A program made the position numbers and the translations under genes. Positions 1 to 6,986 of a stretch of DNA of 9,330 bases are shown here, piece after piece; within the stretch, counting starts at the first letter, position 1; every line of letters starts with the position of its first letter. The notes beneath the pieces are model-generated. The model made no database searches. It worked only from the letters and a program-made list of their open reading frames with translations, and was not told where the DNA came from. The stretch covers positions 1 through 9,330 of the forward strand of contig JAMWBX010000023.1 in NCBI GenBank assembly GCA_023818725.1. The letters are read 5' to 3'. The DNA comes from Candidatus Omnitrophota bacterium (lineage in GTDB: Bacteria; Ratteibacteria; UBA8468; B48-G9; DTJG01).

Positions 1-764
1 GTTTTGACATGCCTGAATATACAGGAGATATTACAGGCCTTGGGACCACCAGGATTCTTGAAGCCATACGGAGAAGTGGAATAAAGACAAGATTGTATCA
101 AGCCAGTAGTAGCGAGATGTTTGGAAATGCTCAACCACCTCAAAACGAAAAAACGCCCTTTCAACCATGCAGCCCTTATGCGGTAGCAAAGGTTTATGCC
201 TTCTGGATGGCAAGAAACTACAGGGAAAGTTATGACCTTTTTGTCTGCAATGGAATTCTTTTTAACCACGAGTCACCAAGAAGGGGTGAAACCTTCGTCA
301 GCAGAAAAATTACAAGGGCGATTGCCTCTATTCTGGCGGGAAAACAAGAATGTCTATATCTTGGTAATTTGAAGGCGAAAAGGGACTGGGGATTTGCCCC
401 CGAATATGTGGAGGCCATGTGGATGATGTTGCAGCAGGAAAAAGCAGATGACTTTGTGATAGGCAGAGGAGAATCCCATTCAGTAGAGGAATTTGTTGAG
501 AGTGCGTTTTCTTACGCGGGTCTTGACTGGAAAAGGCATGTAAGGATAGATCCGCATTATTTTCGTCCTAAGGATGTTGACAATCTTATAGCAGATTCTC
601 GAAAAGCAAAAAATTTGCTCGGATGGAATCCGAAAATAGATTTTGGAAAACTGATAAAAATTATGGTTGATGCTGATATGCGAAAAGCAGGACTTAAACC
701 GGTTGGAGAGGGTGACGAAATATTAAAAAAGGAGTTTCCTGAAAGATGGTGGAAAAAGGATTAA
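1..764 (+). CDS. gmd: GDP-mannose 4,6-dehydratase, 5' end cut by window edge
   Basis: This cytoplasmic short-chain dehydrogenase/reductase (SDR) enzyme converts GDP-D-mannose to GDP-4-keto-6-deoxy-D-mannose, the precursor of GDP-fucose, GDP-colitose, GDP-perosamine and others. The reading frame is open to the left edge (first full codon at base 3), so the ATG at 9 is internal; roughly the first 80 residues with the Rossmann NADP motif are missing. Counting from that ATG, the sequence shows QASSSEMFG (31-39) with the catalytic Ser34 and Glu36, SPYAVAK with Tyr57 and Lys61, the family signature [14 protein letters not shown] (about 81-94), and [19 protein letters not shown]. The run [19 protein letters not shown] is the usual GMD carboxy-terminal region. 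The stop overlaps the next gene by 19 bases. Family identity is very secure; the exact end product depends on the two genes that follow. Confidence 0.95.
   Translation, partial: FDMPEYTGDITGLGTTRILEAIRRSGIKTRLYQASSSEMFGNAQPPQNEKTPFQPCSPYAVAKVYAFWMARNYRESYDLFVCNGILFNHESPRRGETFVSRKITRAIASILAGKQECLYLGNLKAKRDWGFAPEYVEAMWMMLQQEKADDFVIGRGESHSVEEFVESAFSYAGLDWKRHVRIDPHYFRPKDVDNLIADSRKAKNLLGWNPKIDFGKLIKIMVDADMRKAGLKPVGEGDEILKKEFPERWWKKD
729..734 (+). promoter_or_regulatory. Ribosome binding site for the DegT-fold gene
   Basis: AAGGAG lies inside the end of gmd, 11 bases before the ATG at 746. The spacing is somewhat long, but it is the only good Shine-Dalgarno match near this start and supports reinitiation at 746 in an overlapping frame. 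Confidence 0.45.
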
Positions 765-1969
765 ACAGCAGGAAAGAATTTTGCGGATTGAGTGAAACAA
801 TAGGAGTTGGTGATTTTCGTTTTGGGAAGCTTGAAAAAAATTATATTAAAAAGGTTATCCAGTCAAACAGGTTATCTTATGGGCCTATGAGCAAGACATT
901 TGAAAGCAGGTTTGCGGCCGAACATCAATGCAGATTCGGGATTTTTTGTAACAGTGGAACAAGTGCCCTTCATATTTCAATCGCTGCTTTGAAAGAGAAA
1001 TACGGCTGGCGGGACGGAGATGAAATACTGGTACCGGCAATAACTTTTATAGCGACATCAAATGTTGTCCTGCATAATAATTTAGTTCCGGTTTTTGTCG
1101 ATGTGGATAGGCGAACTTACAATATTAACCCTGATTTAATAGAAGATAAAATTACATCAAGAACACGAGCTATAATTCCTGCTCATCTTTTTGGTCTACC
1201 GTGTGCTATGACTCCAATATTAGAAATAGCACGAAAACACCATTTGCGAATCATTGAAGATAGCTGTGAAACAATGTTTGCTTCCTACAAAGGCAGGCGT
1301 GTGGGTTCCTTTGGAGATACAGGTTGCTTTTCCACTTACATTGCTCACTTTCTGGTAACAGGCGTTGGCGGTTTGTGTACAACAAATGACAGCCGCCTTG
1401 CTGTTATTTTGAAAAGTTTGATGAACCACGGGAGAGATTCAATCTACATTTCAATAGACGATGACAACAAGGCAGGAAGAGAACTATTCAAAATTGTTGA
1501 AAGAAGATTCAGGTTTATAAGGCTGGGACACAGTTTTAGGGCAACTGAACTTGAAGCGGCCATAGGATTGGCGCAGCTTGAGAAAAAGGAAGAAATAATA
1601 TCAAGACGACGGAGAAATGCAAATTATCTTACAGAGGGGTTAAAGAATTTTGAAGAATTTCTTCAATTACCTTTTATCCCGGCCGACAGGGAACACAATT
1701 TTATGATGTATCCAATAGTGCTGAAAAAAGGAAACAAGAATAAGATTGTGAGGTTTCTTGAAGAAAACCGGATTGAAACTCGTGATATGATGCCGCTGTT
1801 GAATCAGCCTATTTATGTGAAACTCTTTGGCGATATCGAGAAAAACTATCCTGTGGCAAAGTGGATAAATGATAACGGTTTTTACATAGGATGTCATCAG
1901 TATCTGAAAACCAAACACCTTGATTATATTATCGAAAGGTTTCATCAGTTTTTTAAGAAAAATGGATAG
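746..1969 (+). CDS. DegT/StrS-fold PLP enzyme with His at the lysine position; probable GDP-4-keto-6-deoxymannose 3-dehydratase (ColD-like)
   Basis: This 407-residue protein has the sugar aminotransferase (DegT/DnrJ/EryC1/StrS) fold. Visible landmarks are the phosphate-binding NSGTSALH (69-76), the cofactor-contacting Asp172 in IEDSCE (170-175), and Gly-rich TGVGG (205-209). The motif that normally carries the PLP lysine reads FSTYIAHF, with His201 (codon 1346-1348) where aminotransferases have Lys. In known relatives this swap marks PMP-dependent 3-dehydratases: ColD, and RfbH/E1. The Fe-S cysteines of E1 are absent, so a ColD-like, cluster-free reaction is favoured: loss of the C3 hydroxyl from GDP-4-keto-6-deoxymannose with glutamate regenerating PMP. 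Its place directly after gmd and before a fucose-synthase/ColC-like gene fits that substrate. The Glu usually found before the paired glycines is Val207. Family is certain; the dehydratase role and substrate are inference. A catalytically divergent aminotransferase is the alternative. Confidence 0.8.
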   Translation: MVEKGLNSRKEFCGLSETIGVGDFRFGKLEKNYIKKVIQSNRLSYGPMSKTFESRFAAEHQCRFGIFCNSGTSALHISIAALKEKYGWRDGDEILVPAITFIATSNVVLHNNLVPVFVDVDRRTYNINPDLIEDKITSRTRAIIPAHLFGLPCAMTPILEIARKHHLRIIEDSCETMFASYKGRRVGSFGDTGCFSTYIAHFLVTGVGGLCTTNDSRLAVILKSLMNHGRDSIYISIDDDNKAGRELFKIVERRFRFIRLGHSFRATELEAAIGLAQLEKKEEIISRRRRNANYLTEGLKNFEEFLQLPFIPADREHNFMMYPIVLKKGNKNKIVRFLEENRIETRDMMPLLNQPIYVKLFGDIEKNYPVAKWINDNGFYIGCHQYLKTKHLDYIIERFHQFFKKNG

Positions 1970-2927
1970 TAATTTCTGGGCTGGGAAAAAGGTTTTGATC
2001 ACAGGCGGGTTTGGTTTTCTTGGTTCAAGGGTCGTTAACATTCTTACCTCTTTTCAAAACAAGCCACAGCTGATTCTATTTCATAAAAAAGACTTTGACC
2101 TTAGAAACGAAAGTCAGGTGAAAAGATTGTTTCAGTATAACAAGGGTATAGATATCGTTATTCACATGGCAGGTGATGTCGGAGGGATAGGATATAACAG
2201 AGCGTATCCAGGTGATATCTGCTTTAACAACCTGATGATGAATACGTTGGTAATGGAATACTCAAGACGATACGGAGTGAAAAAGTTTGTCGGTATAGGT
2301 TCTGTTTGTTCATATCCAAAATTTGCGCCTGTTCCTTTCATGGAAGAAAACCTGTGGGATGGATATCCTGAGGAAACTAATGCGCCATATGGCCTTGCAA
2401 AGAAAATGATGCTTGTTCAGGGCCAGGCATATAGGAAACAATTTGGTTTCAATGCTATCCATCTATTGATGATTAATCTCTATGGACCTGGCGATAATTT
2501 TGACCCTGAAAATTCTCATGTTATTGCAGGGCTAGTGATGAAGTTTTGTGAAGCAAGGATAAACAACTACAATAGTGTTACGGTATGGGGCACTGGAAGA
2601 GCGTCAAGAGAATTCCTTTATGTTGACGATGCAGCCCGGGCAATAGTGCTGGCAACAGAAAGATATGATGAGCCGGAACCAGTGAATATTGGCTCAGGTA
2701 AGGAAATTCTGGTGAGGGACCTTGTTAACCTGATAGCTGATTTAACCGATTTTAAGGGTGAGATTATCTGGGATACCACGAAACCTGATGGACAGCCAAG
2801 AAGATGTCTTGATGTTAGCAAGGCAGAACTAAAGTTTGGGTTTAAAGCAAAAACCTCATTGAGGGAAGGGATAAAAAAAATGGTCAGCTCGTATATGAAA
2901 GAAAGGAAAAAGATATGGAAAAAATAA
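1962..2927 (+). CDS. GDP-L-fucose synthase / GDP-L-colitose synthase-type epimerase-reductase
   Basis: This 321-residue SDR enzyme has the same length as E. coli Fcl. The start at 1962 is chosen because it gives the standard MDSNFW..KKVLITG beginning; an in-frame ATG at 1920 would add 14 residues inside the preceding gene. The NADP motif GGFGFLG is at 15-21. The catalytic set of GDP-fucose synthase is complete: Ser114, Cys116, Tyr143, Lys147 and His186, each offset by exactly +7 from E. coli Ser107, Cys109, Tyr136, Lys140 and His179. The NLYGPGDNFDPENSHVI and REFLYVDD stretches are family signatures. Fcl 3,5-epimerises and 4-reduces GDP-4-keto-6-deoxymannose; its relative ColC does 5-epimerisation and 4-reduction on the 3-deoxy substrate. 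With a likely 3-dehydratase just upstream (8-base overlap), ColC activity is plausible, but sequence alone does not separate it from Fcl. Confidence 0.9.
   Translation: MDSNFWAGKKVLITGGFGFLGSRVVNILTSFQNKPQLILFHKKDFDLRNESQVKRLFQYNKGIDIVIHMAGDVGGIGYNRAYPGDICFNNLMMNTLVMEYSRRYGVKKFVGIGSVCSYPKFAPVPFMEENLWDGYPEETNAPYGLAKKMMLVQGQAYRKQFGFNAIHLLMINLYGPGDNFDPENSHVIAGLVMKFCEARINNYNSVTVWGTGRASREFLYVDDAARAIVLATERYDEPEPVNIGSGKEILVRDLVNLIADLTDFKGEIIWDTTKPDGQPRRCLDVSKAELKFGFKAKTSLREGIKKMVSSYMKERKKIWKK
2902..2907 (+). promoter_or_regulatory. Ribosome binding site for rfbF
   Basis: AAAGGA lies 7 bases before the ATG at 2915, inside the last codons of the preceding gene. It is one of the clearest Shine-Dalgarno sites in the window and fixes the rfbF start. 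Confidence 0.6.
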
Positions 2928-3700
2928 AGGTGGTAATCCTGTGTGGCGGAAGGGGAACGAGAATGGAAGAAGAGACAGAAATTCGTCCCAAGCCAATGGT
3001 GGAAGTAGGCGGACGACCAATTCTCTGGCATATTATGAAAATTTACTCCCATTACGGATTTAATGATTTTATCCTTTGTCTTGGATATAAGGGAAAAATT
3101 ATAAAAGAGTACTTTTTGAACTATCAGGTGATGAACAGCGATTTCACCCTGAAACTTGATAAGGGTGATTTAACCTTTTACAACGAAACAGGCGAGAGAA
3201 ACTGGCAGATTACATTTGTTGACACTGGTGAAAACGCCCAGACAGGAGCAAGAGTTAAAAGAATCGAAAAATATGTAGATGGTGATTTGTTTATGTTGAC
3301 ATATGGAGATGGAGTTGCCAGCATAAACATAAACGATTTGCTGAACTTTCACAGAAGCCACAAAAAAATTGGAACTGTCACAGGTGTGCATCCTTGTTCA
3401 AGATTCGGCGAGCTTATAATAGAGGGTGACCAGGTGGTTCAGTTTGGTGAAAAGCCACAGATTAAAAACGGTTTTATCAATGGAGGTTTTTTTGTTTTCA
3501 ATAGGGATTTTTTTAAATACCTGAGAGAAGATGATGATTGTTATATGGAAAAAGAGCCACTGGAAAATCTCGCCAGAGATGGACAGCTGAAGGTTTATCT
3601 GCATGACGGTTTCTGGCAATGCATGGACACAAGAAGGGAGCTTGATATTCTCAACAGACTATGGGCTTCAGGCAATCCACCCTGGAAGGTGTGGGGATAG
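2915..3700 (+). CDS. rfbF: Glucose-1-phosphate cytidylyltransferase
   Basis: This soluble nucleotidyltransferase makes CDP-glucose from CTP and glucose 1-phosphate, the first step of the CDP-3,6-dideoxyhexose routes (abequose, paratose, tyvelose, ascarylose, yersiniose). At 261 residues it is close to Salmonella RfbF (257). It shows the nucleotide-binding GGRGTRMEEET (11-21), the RPKPMVEVGGRPILWHIM stretch with Lys26, the metal-binding Asp132 in LTYGDGVA, INGGFFVFN (188-196), and FWQCMDTRRE with Asp238, all in the family's expected positions and order. The WHIMK.Y...G..DF..C.GYKG pattern is characteristic of the cytidylyltransferase branch rather than the thymidylyl (RmlA) or uridylyl enzymes. 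It overlaps the upstream gene by 13 bases and is followed after 3 bases by the dehydratase that would use its product. Confidence 0.94.
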   Translation: MEKIKVVILCGGRGTRMEEETEIRPKPMVEVGGRPILWHIMKIYSHYGFNDFILCLGYKGKIIKEYFLNYQVMNSDFTLKLDKGDLTFYNETGERNWQITFVDTGENAQTGARVKRIEKYVDGDLFMLTYGDGVASININDLLNFHRSHKKIGTVTGVHPCSRFGELIIEGDQVVQFGEKPQIKNGFINGGFFVFNRDFFKYLREDDDCYMEKEPLENLARDGQLKVYLHDGFWQCMDTRRELDILNRLWASGNPPWKVWG

Positions 3701-3703
3701 ACC

Positions 3704-4678
3704 ATGGATACCCAATTCTGGAAGGGTAAGAAAGTTCTTGTTACAGGTTATGAGGGATTTGTTGGTTCATGGCTGTGCTTATTTCTTTTGAAGGCTGGAG
3801 CGGAAGTTTTTGGACTTGATATAAAAACGCACAGGAAACAAACCATTCTTTCACCGGATCAATTGTCCCGAATCAAGATAACAAAAGGAAGCGTCGAAAA
3901 TTTCAGGCTGGTTTTTGACCTTATAAGAACAAACAAAATAGAGATAGTTTTTCATCTTGCTGCTAAATCCATTGTTGGAGATTGTCTTAAAAATCCTCTG
4001 AGGGCGCTTAAAACCAATGTTTCTGGTACAGTCAATATCCTGGAATCCTGCAGAAGGGCGCAATGTGTTAAGACAGTAGTCATTGCCTCAAGCGATAAGG
4101 CCTATGGCGAACAAAAAAAATTGCCTTACAAAGAAGATATGGCTCTTTGTGGTAATCATCCTTATGATGTTTCAAAAAGCTGCAGCGATTTAATTGCACA
4201 AATGTATTATCATACTTATGGCGTACCCGTGGTTATAACAAGATGCGGCAATATCTATGGACCGGGAGATTTTAATTTTTCTCGCATTGTACCTGATACA
4301 ATCAAAAGTTTAATTGAGAAAAAACAGTTAATAATTCGAAGTGATGGCAAATTTACCAGAGATTATATCTATATTAAGGATGTGATTTTCGGATATATTA
4401 TTCTTGCTGAAAAAATGGAAAAATTAAATTTAGCCGGGGAAGTTTTTAATTTAAGTAGCGAAAGACCTATTTCTGTGTTGAATTTGGTAAAAACCATTTA
4501 TACTTTATCTGGAGAAAAGTCGAATTACATAATTACCGGTGAAGCAAAGACGGAAATAAAACATCAATACCTTGATGCAACTAAGATAAAAAAGATTCTT
4601 GGATGGAACGCCAAATATGATCTGAGTAGCGGTTTAAAAGAAACAATCGAGTGGTATAAAAATGTACTAAGCAAATGA
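3704..4678 (+). CDS. rfbG: CDP-glucose 4,6-dehydratase-like SDR enzyme
   Basis: This protein is expected to convert CDP-D-glucose to CDP-4-keto-6-deoxy-D-glucose using a tightly bound NAD. At 324 residues it is about 35 shorter than Salmonella RfbG. It opens with FWKGKKVLVTGYEGFVGSW, whose glycine motif is at 15-21 and whose GSW is typical of CDP-glucose dehydratases. The active-site segment is SSDKAYG (129-135) with Asp131 and Lys132, the Asp-Lys pair that separates this group from the Asp-Glu dTDP-glucose enzymes, followed by Tyr154 and Lys158 in HPYDVSK. RCGNIYGPGDFNFSRIVPDTI also matches RfbG-type proteins. GGGGA at 3693-3697 serves as a ribosome site. Position straight after rfbF supports the assignment. 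The short length and a REYIYV-like segment (FTRDYIYIKD) leave room for a different NDP-sugar dehydratase or epimerase. Confidence 0.83.
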   Translation: MDTQFWKGKKVLVTGYEGFVGSWLCLFLLKAGAEVFGLDIKTHRKQTILSPDQLSRIKITKGSVENFRLVFDLIRTNKIEIVFHLAAKSIVGDCLKNPLRALKTNVSGTVNILESCRRAQCVKTVVIASSDKAYGEQKKLPYKEDMALCGNHPYDVSKSCSDLIAQMYYHTYGVPVVITRCGNIYGPGDFNFSRIVPDTIKSLIEKKQLIIRSDGKFTRDYIYIKDVIFGYIILAEKMEKLNLAGEVFNLSSERPISVLNLVKTIYTLSGEKSNYIITGEAKTEIKHQYLDATKIKKILGWNAKYDLSSGLKETIEWYKNVLSK

Positions 4679-5751
4679 AAAAAGCTAAGGATATAATTTT
4701 TGAAGATGTAGAAGATATAATTGACAGGATAGAAAATAAATTGTGCCATCTCGAAGGTCGAAAAATACTTATCACAGGCGCTGCCGGGTTTATTGCTTCT
4801 TATCTATTGGATACGGTATGGATGCTTAATAAAAAATATTTTTCGAAAAAATGCAAAGTAATCGCTTATATACGCAGAGAATTAGACAGCAGACACAGAT
4901 TGTTTTATTTAAAGAACGATAAAAATTTTGTATTTAAAATAGTTGATGTTTCAAAGCCATTCAAAATAGAGGAATGTTCTGATTATATCATTCACGCAGC
5001 TTCAAATGCAGCGCCTAAAAAATATATGGCGGATCCAGTAAATACTATTGAGACAAATGTCAGAGGAACTGAAACAATTTTGAAATATATGATAAAAAAT
5101 AGGACAAGGAGTTTTGTGTTTTTCTCGAGTGGAGAGATATATGGAGATCCAGATTCTGCCAAATCAGTTCCAACCAAGGAAGATTATATCGGAAGAACAA
5201 ACCATCTTGCAGATAGATCTTGTTATGTCGAATCTAAAAGATTTTCAGAGACTTTGTGTATAAACTATTTTAGAAAATATAACCTACCTGTTAAGATAGT
5301 CAGGCCTGTTCACATTTATGGACCTGGTATCAATCTAAATGATGGCAGGGTATGGGCTGATTTCATTAAAAATGCTTATGAAGGTAAAAATATAACTATT
5401 CTAAGTGATGGAAAAGCAACACGGGGTTTTTGTTATATTTCTGATGCCATAGTTCAAATCTGGAGTGTACTTCTCTCAGGCAAAGATGGAGAAGTTTATA
5501 ATATAGGAAATGACTCAGAAGAAGTAACCATAAAAGAACTTGCCGACATAATTGCCGGGATTTTTAACAATAAAATAAAAGTGGTAATTGAAAATAAGAT
5601 ACCAGATTATCTTAAGAGCAGTCCTCAAAGATCATGTCCTGACATGACAAAAACGCTTATGACTTTTGGTTTGAAAAATAAGGTTTCGTTAAAAACAGGA
5701 TTGAAAAGAACAATTCAATGGGTAAAAATGTTTTATCAAAGTCTAAAGTAG
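4675..5751 (+). CDS. NAD-dependent SDR epimerase/dehydratase/reductase of uncertain reaction
   Basis: This 358-residue extended SDR protein carries about 27 residues of acidic-to-basic sequence before the Rossmann motif ILITGAAGFIAS (31-42). The third glycine of the usual GxxGxxG is Ala41. The active site reads SSGEIYGDP (151-159), with Ser152 and Glu154 in the places held by Thr and Glu in dTDP-glucose dehydratase and UDP-glucuronate decarboxylase, followed by Tyr184 and Lys188. The middle contains IVRPVHIYGPG, DGRVWADFI and TRGFCYISDA, a combination I associate with capsule and O-antigen SDR proteins usually annotated only as NAD-dependent epimerase/dehydratase. The start forms an ATGA overlap with the previous stop. 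In context it could be the epimerase or the 4-keto or side-chain reductase of the CDP-sugar route; it does not resemble the abequose synthase RfbJ. Family certain, reaction unknown. Confidence 0.85.
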   Translation: MKKAKDIIFEDVEDIIDRIENKLCHLEGRKILITGAAGFIASYLLDTVWMLNKKYFSKKCKVIAYIRRELDSRHRLFYLKNDKNFVFKIVDVSKPFKIEECSDYIIHAASNAAPKKYMADPVNTIETNVRGTETILKYMIKNRTRSFVFFSSGEIYGDPDSAKSVPTKEDYIGRTNHLADRSCYVESKRFSETLCINYFRKYNLPVKIVRPVHIYGPGINLNDGRVWADFIKNAYEGKNITILSDGKATRGFCYISDAIVQIWSVLLSGKDGEVYNIGNDSEEVTIKELADIIAGIFNNKIKVVIENKIPDYLKSSPQRSCPDMTKTLMTFGLKNKVSLKTGLKRTIQWVKMFYQSLK

Positions 5752-6986
5752 ACACCAGGAATAAAACAAGAATAATAAAGCACTGTCGTATATGCGGTAA
5801 TTCTAATTTGAAGGAGTTTTTAAAGTTTAAAAACTTACCTGTGGCAGGCATATACTCAATAAAAAAAACCTTAAAAGAACATGAATTTTCTTTGTCGCTT
5901 TCGCTGCTTTATTGTGAAAACTGTGGCTTTGTCCAGATCAAGGAAATAGTCCCGGCAAAAATTTACACTGAATATAGCTACGTGGGTACATATTCAAATT
6001 TTTATGTAGATTACTTAAACTGGGTTTGTGATTTCCTTATTTATAAAATGAATATGAAAAGGAAAAAAATTTTAGAAATAGGCTGTAGTAATGGGTATCT
6101 TTTAAATAGGCTCAAAGTTTTCGGGCAGAATGATGTATTTGGATACGAACCATCAAAAAAACTTGCTGATGAATGTAGAAAAATCGATATTTCGGTAGCT
6201 CAAAATTATTTTTCAATCGACACTATTCAAAATAATAATTTTGATTACGATTTAATAATAATTCGCCACGTGATAGAACACATAGATAATCTTTCTGAAT
6301 TTTTAGAGGCGATAAATAAATGTCTAAGAAAAAATGGATTTTTGTTAGTTGAAACCCCGGATATTGAAGAAGTTTTTCACAAAAAACTATATTCAAATAT
6401 TTTTCATGAGCATCTAAACTATTTTTCAAGGTATTCTTTAATTAAGCTCTTTGATAAATACGGTTTTTTTCCGTCTTATTACAAAAATGTTGATATTCAT
6501 GGCGGTTCTATGTTTTTAATTTTTCATAGGAATAGGAATAAAAAAAATAGTATATACCCTCTGCGTAAACTTGAGTTTTCTGAGTGTAAAAGTTTTGCGA
6601 AATCGTTAAAAAAATATTATAGAAAGATAAGAAGTCTTGTGAAGATGTCTATTAAGAAAGGATTTCGGGTTTATGGTTATGGAGCAGCGCACAGAACATT
6701 TTCTGTGCTCGGGATCACCGGGTTTACAAACAAAGAAGTGAAAAAAATTTACGATAAAAATCCATTTTTGCATAATAAATATATCCCACGAGCAAATATT
6801 TTGATAGATTCGCCTGAAAATATCGTGAAGGATAAAGTTAGATGTTTGATCATTTTTGCTACTTCTTTTGAAGATGAAATTATAAAAGAACTTAAAGAAA
6901 AACACGGTTTCTGTGGAAAAATTATATCTATAAAGGGCATTCCAAAATTTATTGACATTAACAATTTACCATCTAAAACATGTTAA
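5718..6986 (+). CDS. SAM-dependent nucleotide-sugar C-methyltransferase (TylC3/TcaB9 type)
   Basis: This 422-residue protein has the three-part layout of sugar C-methyltransferases. The amino-terminal zinc domain has Cys23-x2-Cys26 and Cys66-x2-Cys69. The central SAM-binding Rossmann domain has LEIGCSNGYLL (119-129) and acidic Glu144 in GYEPS. The carboxy-terminal domain starts near 315 with FRVYGYGAAHRT. Active-site candidates are His184 or His188 in IRHVIEHI and the Glu231-His232 pair in FHEHLNYFS, matching the Glu-His pair of TcaB9. Family members methylate carbon next to a 4-keto group, usually C3, sometimes C5 (NovU). The natural substrate here would be a 4-keto-6-deoxy sugar from the CDP or GDP route. 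The start overlaps the previous gene by 34 bases, but no other in-frame start precedes Cys23. This is the most AT-rich gene seen: hand-counted 60-base lines give about 28-32% GC. Confidence 0.88.
   Translation: MGKNVLSKSKVDTRNKTRIIKHCRICGNSNLKEFLKFKNLPVAGIYSIKKTLKEHEFSLSLSLLYCENCGFVQIKEIVPAKIYTEYSYVGTYSNFYVDYLNWVCDFLIYKMNMKRKKILEIGCSNGYLLNRLKVFGQNDVFGYEPSKKLADECRKIDISVAQNYFSIDTIQNNNFDYDLIIIRHVIEHIDNLSEFLEAINKCLRKNGFLLVETPDIEEVFHKKLYSNIFHEHLNYFSRYSLIKLFDKYGFFPSYYKNVDIHGGSMFLIFHRNRNKKNSIYPLRKLEFSECKSFAKSLKKYYRKIRSLVKMSIKKGFRVYGYGAAHRTFSVLGITGFTNKEVKKIYDKNPFLHNKYIPRANILIDSPENIVKDKVRCLIIFATSFEDEIIKELKEKHGFCGKIISIKGIPKFIDINNLPSKTC

Noticed and set aside
1920..1961. Upstream in-frame ATG for the Fcl-like gene, adding 14 residues
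   Set aside because: The start at 1962 gives the exact 321-residue length of E. coli Fcl and catalytic residues at a constant offset; the extra residues overlap the preceding gene and look unrelated.
746..1969. Perosamine synthase (GDP-4-keto-6-deoxymannose 4-aminotransferase), suggested by proximity to gmd
   Set aside because: The required PLP lysine is replaced by His201, and a fucose-synthase/ColC-like gene follows, both pointing to 3-dehydration instead.
1667..2041. Antisense open frame of 124 codons across the junction of the DegT-like and Fcl-like genes
   Set aside because: It lies opposite two strongly conserved genes and has no recognisable motif; its length is expected from AT-rich shadow frames.
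2873..2880. Runs of eight A (also at 4113-4120, 5861-5868, 6540-6547, 9175-9182) as possible slippage or phase-variation sites
   Set aside because: All reading frames continue intact through them and encode conserved protein, and such runs are common in AT-rich genes; there is no alternative frame of interest downstream.
2618..3052. Antisense open frame of 144 codons opposite the Fcl-like and rfbF genes
   Set aside because: Both sense-strand genes have full catalytic motifs through this stretch; the antisense product looks like low-complexity translation with no family signature.
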